A DNA stretch of 35,436 nt. It comes from Mansonella perstans (lineage: Eukaryota; Nematoda; Chromadorea; Rhabditida; Onchocercidae). The stretch lies in NCBI GenBank assembly GCA_037074765.1, contig JBAMDO010000342.1, forward strand, positions 1 through 35,436. The letters are read 5' to 3'. Numbering within the stretch: position 1 is the first letter of the stretch; every line of letters starts with the position of its first letter. Below the pieces are notes generated by a model. The model was given only the letters and a program-made list of their open reading frames with translations. It searched no databases and had not been told where the DNA came from. The position numbers and the translations under genes are program-made. Below, piece by piece: positions 19,097 through 29,835 of this stretch.

Positions 19097-19540
19097 TACA
19101 CCGAACAATTCATGTTTTACAACGAGGCATAGCATAAAATGTGAAAGATGATCTGATGACATGCGACAAATACATGGCAGGAATGTGATACGTTTGATGA
19201 ATATGGTAATTCTCGCAGGACTAATTATTAATGTATCGATCAAAAAAAAAAAAAAGAAAAATTATTTTCAAACATTTGAAAATTCTAATTAAAATAAATG
19301 ATTAAATTTAGTACAATTTTTTCTTTATTACATGATACAAATGTTTGCATTCTTTAATTTCCAATTTTATTTGAAATTTACTCTTCAGCTAACTGATGAT
19401 CACTTTTGCTGCAAACAAAAATAAGTGTAAGTTTTCATATGAATTACCTATCAAACTACTTACTTACTATTTTATAGCTGCAAAAATTGGAAATCTTTGG
19501 AAATGTTAATTAATCGCTTTTATAAATGAATGATTGATGA

Positions 19541-19622
19541 ACTGAATGCTTTGTGACTGATTACTAATTTGATTAATTGAATGCTTTGTGACTCATTCGA
19601 TTAATTGAATGCTTTGTGACTT
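19541..19622. repeat. Three-copy tandem repeat (tgaatgctttgtgac)
   Basis: 'gaatgctttgtgact' occurs three times, two of the copies preceded by 'tgattaatt'-like sequence. Confidence 0.9.
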
Positions 19623-19924
19623 GGCAGCAAATTGAATACTAAATGAAGCAAAATTTAAAATCATAAATTCGAAGCTAAAATTTAAGCATTAATAAAATGA
19701 TTCACTTAATTATTAGTGGTGTGCAAGTGAAAGAGAAGAAAGGAATGAAATGAAATGAAGCAATGAGAAATCGGACGAAGTGAAATGGTAAAACTGAAAA
19801 TTGAAATTTTACAGAATAAACAAGTTTTGCTTTGAATTTCCCAACAATACATTTATTTTTTTTCAAATTTTACAGGTAGCATTTGCTGTTCAAATTTTAT
19901 TTCTGTACAGTATAAACAGGTAAA

Positions 19925-19960
19925 TATCATCATCATCATCATCATCATCACCATCATCAC
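19925..19960. repeat. (ATC)n microsatellite
   Basis: About eleven ATC units with one ACC interruption. Confidence 0.95.
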
Positions 19961-20088
19961 TTTAATACGATAATTTTGAGCCATGCATTTGGACATATAT
20001 ATCTATGCATGCATAAAATTTATCAGATGATGCGAAATGAAAATTAAGCAAAATTAAAAAAATGAAAATTTTAATGATAAGCAATTAT

Positions 20089-20258
20089 CAATGTGGACCA
20101 TTATTGACCTTTTATGAAATACATGTGGCTAAATTACCAAATTTTTTTTCACAGTGTGGACCATCGACCTTTTTGCGAAATACAGGGCTAAATTATCAAG
20201 TTTTTTTTTTTCACAATGTGGACCATTGACCTTTGATGAAATATACATGGCTAATTAT
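20089..20258. repeat. Three-copy tandem repeat (~63 bases) with TGACCT motifs
   Basis: Each unit has 'tgtggaccat', 'tgacctttt' or a variant, 'gaaatacat', 'ggctaaatta', then a T-run and 'cacaatg'. A fragment of a fourth copy (tgtggac) ends the array. Each copy holds TTGACCTTT or TCGACCTTT, the complement of an extended AGGTCA half-site. Confidence 0.9.
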
Positions 20259-20449
20259 TGTGGACAATTTTTTAATTTTGTAACAATCTATGAATGAAAC
20301 GAATTCAAATAGCAATAATAGAAAATAATAGTTTTTAAAGTAATCATAAAATTGAATGAAGAATTTAAAATACGAATAGTCGACAAAGATTAATCAAGAC
20401 AATAATATTCGTTACTACTGCTATAAGGTGGTGGCATAGTTCAGATTAG

Positions 20450-20467
20450 AGGTCAACCTGAAGGTCA
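20450..20467 (+). promoter_or_regulatory. Direct repeat of AGGTCA (nuclear-receptor-like, spacing 6)
   Basis: AGGTCA at 20450-20455 and again at 20462-20467, six bases between. AGGTCA is the canonical nuclear hormone receptor half-site. It lies 200 bases from the repeat array carrying the same motif in the other orientation. Confidence 0.3.
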
Positions 20468-20631
20468 AGAACATTGCATAACCATGTAAATTATTGTCAT
20501 CTCGCCAATTCATTATCATCTAATGCAATACTAATTTCATTCATTTGCTCATCATGCCTGCTAACATCAGTGAGAATGCGAAAATGATAAGAAATAAATG
20601 GTAGAATTTATTTCATTTGATGAATATGACG

Positions 20632-20716
20632 ACTGATAAGCGGCTATCTGATAAAAGCCAAACATTAGTAATTATCATTGTCGATAGTGCTGATAAAAAT
20701 CTAATCACTTATCAGT
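20632..20716. promoter_or_regulatory. GATA-factor motif cluster
   Basis: ACTGATAAG (20632-20640), CTGATAAAA (20649), CTGATAAAA (20690) and the reverse-oriented CTTATCAGT (20708-20716) fall within 85 bases. The outer two are perfect inverted copies of the nematode ELT-2-type consensus. A regulatory role is inferred from motif density only. Confidence 0.4.
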
Positions 20717-22122
20717 AGTTTTCTGCACAGCTACATATATTCATATTTATTCCTAAATGATTTAAACACACCAGAACTATTTGATCGCCAAATAATCGCC
20801 AACTAACGATCTTCGTACTGAAAACGATATTAATGATAGTTATACTATAGCACTGATAGCAGTTAATTGCAGTTATAGAGTGATAAGCTGCTCTTTGAAG
20901 TTTGCTATTTTTAAACAAAATCTAATTAAAAAATATTTCAATGAAATTCCAGTTTTGATAATTCCACGCAAGTACCAAAAATAATTAATAGCTGACAACA
21001 ATATCAATAATGGTGATAATGATAGTGATAATAATAATAACCATTAATAATAAATGTGGTAAAATAATGACAGTGATAATAATAATAATAACAAAATATT
21101 GAATGTTTTTCTATGAATACCTAATTTTAATTCATTCCTTAATAAACATTAATTAATTCGTTTCGTTATTAAATTTTTCCATACCATAAAAAAATTTAAT
21201 ACAGGAAATAAGGGGAAGAAAGCTAGAAAAGAAGGAATAGAATAGAAATCGGAGACAGTATCCTGTGTATGGAGAAATAGATTGTATTTTGAAATATGAA
21301 CATTGAAGTGCTACTTCAATCATATGTAACATTAAATTTCAACTAAACAGCTGTTTACTTCCTTGTTTTGAAAACTTTGAAAATATTTGAAAAAGAAAAA
21401 AACCTTTAGGTCATTTCTTTCCTCTTTTCAACAACAGTAATTAGTGACATATTTATGAAAGTAACACTGGAACTTACCTTTCTTTTTTTTTTTTGAAACA
21501 AGTTCTTTGGAATACCAAATTACTTGGTAGTTAATTTGACAGGTAATTTGAAAGAGGCATGAAGAGAATTAATGAAACTTTGAAAGCTTCGTCTCTTTTT
21601 AACATCAATGTTGACAATAATAGCATTTGAAATTTAATCAAATATCTTTTATAAAAAGTGATCGATCAAATTACTCTCATTTAAGTGTCATTTTTGATTT
21701 CACGCAAATGCAGCAGAGTAGTAGAATGAAAATTCAAATAAAATTATTAAATCGTAAAAGACATTCAAAAAATAAAATGTGGCATAAGAATGTGAACATA
21801 TATAGAATTACATGAAATTTTTGTAATGATGAAAAGTTTATGAAAAATTTTAAGAATTTTCAGAAAAAAATGAAAATTTGAAAAAATTTCCTTTCACAAT
21901 TTCTATAAGATTCATTTTTTCTTCTCAAATAAAAGCAAATTTGAACAATTGCAAACATATTTATTTAAATGTTTAAAAAACATACAATAAACTTGACACG
22001 AGCTTAAATTATTATTCCAGTTTAACTTTTCACTTCCACTTTCATTTCACATTTTTCATTCATTTTTAATTGCTAGCAATTGTCAAAACATATATTCGTT
22101 AAAATTAGAAATAAAATATTTT

Positions 22123-22221
22123 ATGTTAACCGGAGCAGCTATTACACGTATTCATTGGCGTGAGTGGAAACGTGAAACGTCTGAGCAAACGTTCAGAACA
22201 ATTACTATTCATCTTCCTTAA
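22123..22221 (+). CDS. Candidate short ORF (32 aa), unassigned
   Basis: ATG to TAA: MLTGAAITRIHWREWKRE then TSEQTFRTITIHLP. The bases are more complex and richer in CG-containing codons than the flanks. A strong gtgagt donor lies inside (after CATTGGC), so it could be a first exon. The minus strand is also open (MNSNCSERLLRRFTF...). Unknown function; may be chance. Confidence 0.2.
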   Translation: MLTGAAITRIHWREWKRETSEQTFRTITIHLP

Positions 22222-23097
22222 CAAAAATGTTTGCAATTATAGTTCGTCTATTCTCAAACGATGTTTTATCATTCGTTTGATTTGATAAATCTGATATGAT
22301 AAGAAAAGATACGTAAACTCCATCCGTGATATGTTATCGTCCTAATAACTAGTGAATGTAAAGATCATATCAAAGTGTGGAAAGAATAATGACACTGCTG
22401 TGATAAAGAATGATGACGAATAATAAGGAATGATCAAAGAATGATAAAGTTTCTCGATAACAATCACTAAAGTGACTTCTATATTTTATAAGGTTTCATT
22501 TTTAAATTAATTGGTGTAATTTTGTGTAATGCCAAAGATTGGTATGAAATATGAAAGAGAGAGAAATGAAAACATCATGATACTGTAGTAAATTATCGTA
22601 TCATCGTATCATTATATCATTGCAATCATTATTTCTTCCTTTTCCTTTCTTTTTTATTTTGCTAAAACAATGATGAAATACAAATAAATACTGATAAAAA
22701 AATAGTACTGTTCAAAAAAAAAGCAAAATTTAGAATTAACAATTTAAAACTGGCAAGTTTCTATTTCTCTCATGAATTATTAAATTAAATTAAATTTGAG
22801 CATAACTTCTTTTTATATCATTTATTATACTAAAAAAAAATTAATAATAATATTTTGAACAAAAATTATTCGTTACTAAAAGAAAAAACAAATCTTTTTT
22901 GTTTATTTTGAATTGTTACAATAATTATTTTTTAAAAATGAAAATAAGAAAACCTTTGAAAATAAATTGCAATTTTTCCCTCTCATTGTAAAACTACAAT
23001 AATTATAGGCTTAGAAATGAATCATTTTACTTTTTTTTAAAACAATAATAAATGGAAGATAGTTAGAAAGAAATTAGTTAAATCATTATTTTAACAG

Positions 23098-23199
23098 ATG
23101 GCTTCGCTATCGAATGATTCATTGAGGAGCCAAGCAAAAAGTGGGCCTAATGCAAGTCAAAAGTGCTTCAAAAGAAAAAGATCTGATCTAATTGCATGA
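23098..23199 (+). CDS. Candidate short ORF (33 aa) directly after an acceptor-like site
   Basis: 'ttattttaacag' immediately precedes ATG. The ORF reads MASLSNDSLRSQAKSGPN then ASQKCFKRKRSDLIA and stops at TGA. The Ser-rich start and basic KRKR look like real protein. An AG placed directly at the ATG is what a trans-spliced nematode message would show. No consensus donor is visible inside it. Unassigned. Confidence 0.25.
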   Translation: MASLSNDSLRSQAKSGPNASQKCFKRKRSDLIA

Positions 23200-24228
23200 A
23201 AATTCACTAAAACTTTAGCTTGTTTGATTGATTTGGATGATAAATTATTATTGTTGCTTTTATTATTTTTTTTTTTTGAAAGTACTTTTAACAGGAAAAA
23301 AAAATGCAAGCAGCAAATGTTAGAAAGCAATTAAGAATGCAATTAAGTAAAAGTAATTAAACAAATTTCCCAAATAACTTAATACAAATGGTTAGGCGAA
23401 CAAAGAGTGAAAGTATCTTTGTTATTTGGAAATTAATTAATGATTGGATGATGTTTTGTTGAGCAAACACTTCACTGTTTCTTCCTAATTATATCTATTC
23501 AAGCATTCAGCTCTTGCATGCTGATTAGTATAGCTTGCAAAATTGCATTCAATCTGAGCGAAATCGAATCTTATCATACAATCATTTGTATTCGTAGAGT
23601 AGATAGACTGTTATCGTAGTAAATAAAATTACCATTTTTTTTATTTATTTTAAAACCGACAACAAAGAAACGACATTAATGTTTTATTATTATCCATTAT
23701 CGATTACTGATTAGCTTACAAATATTTATCATTTCCAGCAGTTTATTCAATTCCAATTTCCTCTTTGTAAAATTTTGTATAATTTGAAATTTTAAAAAAA
23801 TCTTCAAATTTTTATGGAACAAAGGCATCATATGACAAGCATTTTTAAGTTGACCAGTGATCGATAATTGTTTAAGATCATTGAGTTAATAAGTAATTGA
23901 TTAAACTAGTAAGTAAAAAAAAATTATAATAAGAACAAATTAAAAGCAAAATTTCCGTGAAACAGATGGTGAAGAATTGGTATTTCTAGAAATTACAGAA
24001 TTTAACAATAAATGATCAGTTCATTAGATACTTTATTTATAGTGAATGACTCATTAAATAAATTTATTAATCAGTAAGTAGCCTAAAATTACTCTAGTCC
24101 AGTACCACCAGGCTGATGCATCTAAGACTGTATTTTTTCTATAATAATTAATTGTTTATTGGTCACTAGCAGTACTAGTATTATGAAAAATTATCCTGAA
24201 TTAAAAGTTTACTTATATGAAGATGAGG

Positions 24229-24302
24229 CCAAATAAAAGTTTTGGTATGAATGAAAGTAAGACTAAATAAGAGTTTTGATGCGAATGAAAGTAAGGCTAA
24301 AA
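24229..24302. repeat. Two-copy direct repeat (~38 bases)
   Basis: 'gaatgaaagtaagactaaa' and 'gcgaatgaaagtaaggctaaa', with 'taaaagttttggt' or 'agagttttgatg' between. Confidence 0.8.
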
Positions 24303-24982
24303 GATTCATTTGAGAGTAAGCAAACAAATGAAACATAATGGGAAAAAGAGAGAGATAAATGAATGAGAAGAGAAAAATTGTAAAGGAATGAATTGAATGT
24401 GCAAAGAGGATGTTTAATTTTTTTTAATTATTAATTTTATCGTTTAAAAAAATGCCAAAACGTTATTGAAATATTGGTGCGCACTCTTTCTTTCTTTCTT
24501 TTTTTCTTCAGTTATTCATCGAATTTTTGTTTGAAAATGAAATATCAAAAAGAAAAGAAAAAAAGCATTGAAAATTTTGCAAAAGTAATTTATATAAAAT
24601 GAAAAAAGAATGAAAGTTTAAGAGAAAAGAAAAAGAGAAGATAAGATTTAATTATTGTGATTTCAAATTCATTCTTATCTTTTCTGCTAAAATTCTTTTT
24701 TAAAAATTTTAGTAAGAAATTTTGAAATTAAAAGAAATGATTTCAAATGTTTTAACTTTTCTTTAAAACTTCTTTACAATAAATGATTTATAAATATATT
24801 TATATAAAACTTTCATTAACAATACCATAGAATTCTAGCATAAGGTGGAGCATTATTATTGGTTCTTGTATAATACATCAATTGATTGTTATATTAAATT
24901 ATACCATATAAAATATATACATACACAAAGCGATATATTTCCGTATGTTTTATACATATATATATATCATACATATATATAT

Positions 24983-25291
24983 ATATATAACCTTTGAACT
25001 CTTGCCAAAGGTCACAAAGCAGGAACTAATTTAACCAAGCAGCATATTCTCATTCCGCCTTTAACTTACTTCTCCGCTCCTGCTTTTCATCTCATCCAGA
25101 AACTAATATTTGACCCAAATACCAAAGCAAAAAACATCAATACTCTCCTATATATATATATAACCTTTGAACTCTTGCTAACAGTTAAAGCAGAAATCAA
25201 TTTAATCAAGCACCATATTCTCATCCCGCCTACTTATGCTTTTCATCTCGCCCAGAAACTAATATTGCATCCAGACCCGAATACTAAGACA
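24983..25291. repeat. Two-copy direct repeat, ~150-base unit bounded by (AT)n
   Basis: Copies start with 'atatataacctttgaactc' at about 24983 and 25155. They share 'catattctcat', 'cttttcatct' and 'ccagaaactaatat', with 70-85% similarity by eye. Each copy follows an (AT)n run. This looks like a short non-coding repeat element duplicated in tandem; no terminal repeats or protein recognised. Confidence 0.75.
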
Positions 25292-25919
25292 TATCTCCCA
25301 TCCTTCTAAAAATGGAACATACCTAGTATACATATATATATGTACACATATAATAATATAATTATACAAACATAAGAATTTAAAAGAAGAAACCAAAAAA
25401 TAATTTTTTCTTTCCTTTCATTTTTGTTTAAATTATTAATTTTAAAAAGCATAAAAATTGTCTTTGATTATACGACTAAAAATTATCGACCAATTTTAAC
25501 AAAAGTTTCATAAAATACGCTTGAATTTTGTTTAAATGTTAAACTTACACATTTTTTCTTTTTTTTTTGCCTCTTTTAGCTTTTTTCTTTGAAAATTTTT
25601 TTTTTGAGAAAAAAGTTTCATGATAAAAAACTTTGACTTTTACACCAAATTTCTTTGAATAGATTTCAATACTATTTTAATTTTTTAAACTTATTCGAAT
25701 TTAGAAATTCATTTATAAAAGTGGAAAGAAATAGAAAATAGATTCATAGAAGGATGGAAAAATCATCAAAATTTTTATTTTCTTCAAAATAATTGCCAAC
25801 CAGTCAATCAGTCAGTCCACTAATGAAATTTAAATTTTTCCAGCTTCAATATTCATTGTAAACAAAAACAAAATTAATACAGAGAGCTTTAAAATTAATT
25901 GTAAACAAAAACAAAATAA

Positions 25920-25962
25920 TACAAAGAGAGGGAGAGAGGGAGAGAGAGAGAGAGAGAAAAAG
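25920..25962. repeat. (GA)n microsatellite
   Basis: Interrupted GAGAGA tract, preceded by two copies of 'aattgtaaacaaaaacaaaat'-like sequence (25855-25920). Confidence 0.85.
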
Positions 25963-26081
25963 AAGAAAAAGGATAACAGGTTTATTATTCCTCTTATAAT
26001 TTTCTAAAACAATTTTTTCCGAAATCCTATCATCGCTACACTGCCATCTTATCTAATGTATTTACTCGATCACATACCACC

Positions 26082-26110
26082 TCTCTCTCTCTCTCTCTCT
26101 CTCTCCCTCT
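26082..26110. repeat. (CT)n microsatellite
   Basis: About twelve CT units. Confidence 0.95.
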
Positions 26111-26948
26111 CACTTTTCGCATAAAAGGATCCGTAATCGGTTTTCCGCATGTTAACGAAATCCGGAAAAGATCTTTTTAACTTTAGCAAATTTCAAATTT
26201 CATAATTAATCTTTGGACTTCAGCCGTGTACAGTTGCCTGAAAAGTCCATTCAATTTCAGCAATTTCATTTCTCAAATTTTTCCCTATCGATTTTTCCAG
26301 CTTTTCCTTTTACATTTTAGCAAATCCTTCACCAATTGAATTGGAGGAGAAAGAGCGAAAAATTGAAGTTGGAATTTTTAGGCCAAAAAAAGAGAGCATA
26401 TTGAGCTGAACAACACAATTTTTGCACAAATCGGTACTTTATAACCTAATTTTTCGTCAATGAAGGTGAAATTTTTTTTTTGCAACCTTGTCCCAGATAG
26501 CTAGCACTAATAATTTCATCTAACTTGCAAAATGTAATTTAACCTTTTTTTCTTTTCCTTTTCCCTTTTCCCTTTTTTTTTTTGAAGAAAAATTAAATTT
26601 CGATTATTAAAGAAGAAAAGCCAAAAAAATGTTAAAAATTTCAAATTAAATTTTACAAAATATTTTTTTTTTTTTGTAAACCTGCCTGCCTGCTCATACA
26701 GTTCAATTAAATTAAGCTTAAATAAAGTTCGTTTTTTGATTAATATTGCAATTTTATTGCAAATTACTAAAATTTTAGGAAACTTTTCACTTCTGGGAAA
26801 GGAATGAAACAAATTTGTCTCAAAATTGTCGCTATTTTCGAAATGTAAACAGGAAATGAAATGCATTTATTGCAAATTTAATCAAAGAATGGAAATTTAA
26901 TCACTGTTTAATGCAAATTTAATCACTTCTTGTTTCTAATAAGATAGA

Positions 26949-27060
26949 TTACATTCTGGATCAATTCATTTAGTCAACTAAATCAAAACATTATTGTTTT
27001 AAGTTTGATATAAATTGTAATTTCATTCTAGATCAATGAATCAGTCAACTAGATCAAAAT
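26949..27060. repeat. Two-copy direct repeat (~40 bases)
   Basis: 26949-26989 and 27021-27060 share 'cattct-gatcaat' and 'agtcaactaratcaaaa'. The left arm of a perfect inverted repeat lies mostly between them. Confidence 0.85.
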
Positions 27061-27128
27061 TGCAACTTTAGAATTAATAATGTTTAAATCATTTTTTCCA
27101 ATTTATATCAAACTTAAAACAATAATGT
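26988..27128. repeat. Perfect 30-base inverted repeat (stem-loop capable)
   Basis: 26988-27017 and 27099-27128 are exact reverse complements over 30 bases, with an 81-base loop. The arm begins acattattgttttaagttt on the left. It could fold into a long hairpin in RNA from either strand, or be the ends of a small element. Confidence 0.92.
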
Positions 27129-27747
27129 CAATTGAATGATTTATGCAAATGCAAATGCATTATTTATCATAGCATGCATAATATTAAATTAATTCGAATT
27201 GTCAATGGAATTTTAAAATTGTAGGATATTATTACAATCTCATATGTCAATTTGCTAAATGTCAAAATGATTTTGTCAACTTTTGATCACAATTCATTAC
27301 TGTGCTCACTTTGTCACATTAAACAGTGAGGGATCATTTCGGTGACATGAATTTCTTTAAAAGAGAATTTAAATAAATCTGATTAATAATACAATGTAAA
27401 AATTTCTATTGGAAAAGTTATTTGCTTATTAATTAATTAAAAAGAACGGGAAATTGGTGAAATGTGCATTTTAGAGTGTAAATAATGATTAATTAATACA
27501 GCCACTATTCTTAATTTAATTTTTTTTTTCTTTAGAAAAATACATTTGAAAGAACAGTGTTTTCAATTTAAATTTTATCTTCAAAAAAATCACCGAAAAA
27601 TTTTGCTTGCAAAATCAAAAAGAAATTTGTACTTTAAAAATGGTACCAATTAATGGAAGACATTTTTCAAAATTGTAGCAAAATCAATGGTAATAAAATT
27701 TTAATTTAAGCATTACATTAATTGGAAAATGAAAAATATTGCACGAT

Positions 27748-27879
27748 ACTGCACGAACAATGACGACCTGTTGACCTGATGACCTGCTAAAAGTTAGCTT
27801 ATTAATTGGTATATCAAAAGTATAATGTTGCACGAACGATGATGACCTCCGATCTGTTGACCTATTCAGAGTTAGCTTA
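27748..27879. repeat. Two-copy direct repeat (~79-base period) with TGACCT motifs
   Basis: 'tgcacgaac-atga' ... 'ctgttgacct' ... 'agttagctta' in both copies. The first copy has TGACCTGATGACCT, two half-sites spaced by two bases. Confidence 0.88.
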
Positions 27880-28149
27880 GGAAAAATAAAACCTTGGAAT
27901 TATTCACTCTTTATTAATTAATTTAGTCATATTACTTATTTACCTATATTTGATCAGAAAAAAATTCACTTAGCCTTAGATTTAAAAAAGTTCAAATTTA
28001 ACTTAATTATCTGAAAACATTCAACAGTTTCGGATCACTGCTAGTGATTCTGTTAATTTACTGTTGATTTGATTGAAATTTCCTGAATATGATAGGGCGC
28101 AATCATTTCGATATTTCCGGAAAAACGGATCACTCTTAATTCCAAATAG

Positions 28150-28275
28150 GGTAGTCAATAAATAATATTATTAATAACAATAATAATAATAAAGTTACTA
28201 CTATTAATAGTAATAATAATTAATAATAATAATATTAGTACTATTAATAATTAATAATAATAATATTAGTACTAT
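28150..28275. repeat. AAT/TAA/ACT-rich repeat
   Basis: (AAT)n runs interleaved with two copies of 'taataatattagtactatta'. Confidence 0.85.
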
Positions 28276-28367
28276 TAGTACTTGAATAAAATGTCTATGA
28301 CATATAAATGATATCTTAAACAATTAAAAGATCTTAATTAAAGCTGAATAATTATTTCGCACTTCGT

Positions 28368-28470
28368 TAATAAACCCAAACAGAAGCGCTTAAGAGAAGG
28401 TAAATATACCGGGATGATTGGCTAATAAACCCAAACAGATAGCGTTTAAGAGAAGACAAACACCTGGATG
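28368..28470. repeat. Two-copy 55-base direct repeat
   Basis: 'taataaacccaaacaga' + 'agcgyttaagagaag' + 'cygggatg'-like, at 28368-28416 and 28423-28470. Confidence 0.88.
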
Positions 28471-28820
28471 AAATAAGTAAAGTTAAGCTACAAAAATATT
28501 AGTAACTTATATTATTGTAAAAAAAGAAAATCAATTAGATTAAATCGAAAAAAATTAAATCGAAATTAATTAAATCCAAATTTTGTAGAAGAAAATCAAT
28601 TAGTTAATTAAATCGAAAGTTTTGTAAATTAAAAAAATCTTAACTTTTATTTAATGTCTCAAAATCTTAACTTTTATTTAATATTATTCACAGAAAAAAC
28701 AAATTTCAAAAATTTTGTAGTTAAAATTAATTTTAAAACTGTTTAGGGGCGAATGCAATATGAAAACAAGTAAATTAATAAGTAGTAAACAGTGACAATA
28801 GCAGTAGTAGCAGAAGAAGC

Positions 28821-28935
28821 ATCACCTACCACTACTACTACTACTACTAAGCTGCACTGAGAAAAAGCAAATACAGGATGGATTATTTGTTCGTACAGCT
28901 TTTGACAATAATAATAATAATAATAATAATAACGA
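28821..28935. repeat. Trinucleotide runs (ACT)n and (AAT)n
   Basis: About seven ACT units near 28830-28850 and nine AAT units near 28908-28935. Val- and Tyr-rich frames on the minus strand are artefacts. Confidence 0.9.
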
Positions 28936-29019
28936 TGATGATAGTAATAATTCATACTGATCAAACTTTTAACTATCATCAAAATTGTGATCATTTGAAT
29001 TGATACTAATTATACATAC

Positions 29020-29310
29020 ATACACACATATATATTTATATATATATATACTTTGTATATAAATAAATAAATATATATTTATATATAAATAAATAAAATA
29101 TTTTATATATAAATGTTTTATATATTTTATATATAAATAAATAAAATTTAGAAATTATTTAAAAGGAAAAATTATTCAAAAAAAATTTATTCAAATTATT
29201 CAATTCGAATAAATTTATATATATATATTTTATATATAAATAAATAAAAATTAGAAATTATTTAAAAAAGAAAAAATTATTCAAAAATTTAAATTTATAT
29301 AAAATACAAT
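29020..29310. repeat. AT/TAAATAAA repeat with duplicated ~60-base segment
   Basis: 'atatataaataaataaaa' plus 'ttagaaattatttaaaa' occurs twice (about 29120-29165 and 29232-29272) in a TA-rich array. Confidence 0.85.
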
Positions 29311-29439
29311 AAAAAAAATTATAAATAGAATTTTAATTGTAAAAAGTAAATTTTCTAATCAAAAACAAAAAAATTTTAATTTTTATTTCGCTATTTAATT
29401 ATTATTTATATTTGCATATAGAAAAAGGAGAAAATTGAG

Positions 29440-29835
29440 AGAGAGAGAAATTGGAGAGAGAGAGAGAGAGATAGATGGATAAACGATATTGAGGACAACA
29501 TGGAAAATGAATGAGATGGAATGGATGAGAATGAGAGGAGGAGGAGGAAAATGAAAAGAAGGAGGAGGAAAAAGAAGAGGAAGAGGAAGAATGGAAATCA
29601 GAGAGAGGAAAAACAGAAGAGAAAGATGGAGGAATGACTACTGCTATAGAATGGATAATATGAATGAATGATGCCTTATTGAAAAATTGTAAACATCTGC
29701 TGTAAAGAGAAGTATAATTCATTTCATTTCTCTCTCTCTCTCTTTCTCTCTCCTTTTCTTTCTCCTTCCCTCTTTTCCTCTCTTTCTCTCTTTCTCCCTC
29801 CTCCTTCTATGATCTCTCTTCTCAAAACTTATCCA
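29440..29835. repeat. Purine (GA/GGA) tract followed by pyrimidine (CT) tract
   Basis: 29440-29640 is GAGAGA/GAGGAGGA-rich and 29728-29830 is CTCTCT/TTTCTC-rich. The two are roughly complementary and could pair as a loose foldback. The Ser- and Arg/Glu-rich minus-strand frames are artefacts. Confidence 0.85.

Larger units (their letters stand above)
18883..22122. other. Gene-poor spacer
   Basis: Apart from the repeats and motif clusters listed, AT-rich sequence with GAT/ATC runs (e.g. 21001-21095). No splice-bounded coding frame or RNA gene was recognised. Confidence 0.6.
22222..24982. other. AT-rich spacer
   Basis: Beyond the listed short ORF and repeat, no feature recognised. Contains (AT)n at about 24955-24990 and GATAATGA-like quasi-repeats at 22380-22445. 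Confidence 0.6.

Noticed and set aside
26988..27128. DNA transposon terminal inverted repeats
   Set aside because: The arms are perfect, but the enclosed 81 bases hold no ORF and no clear target-site duplication flanks them; reported only as an inverted repeat.
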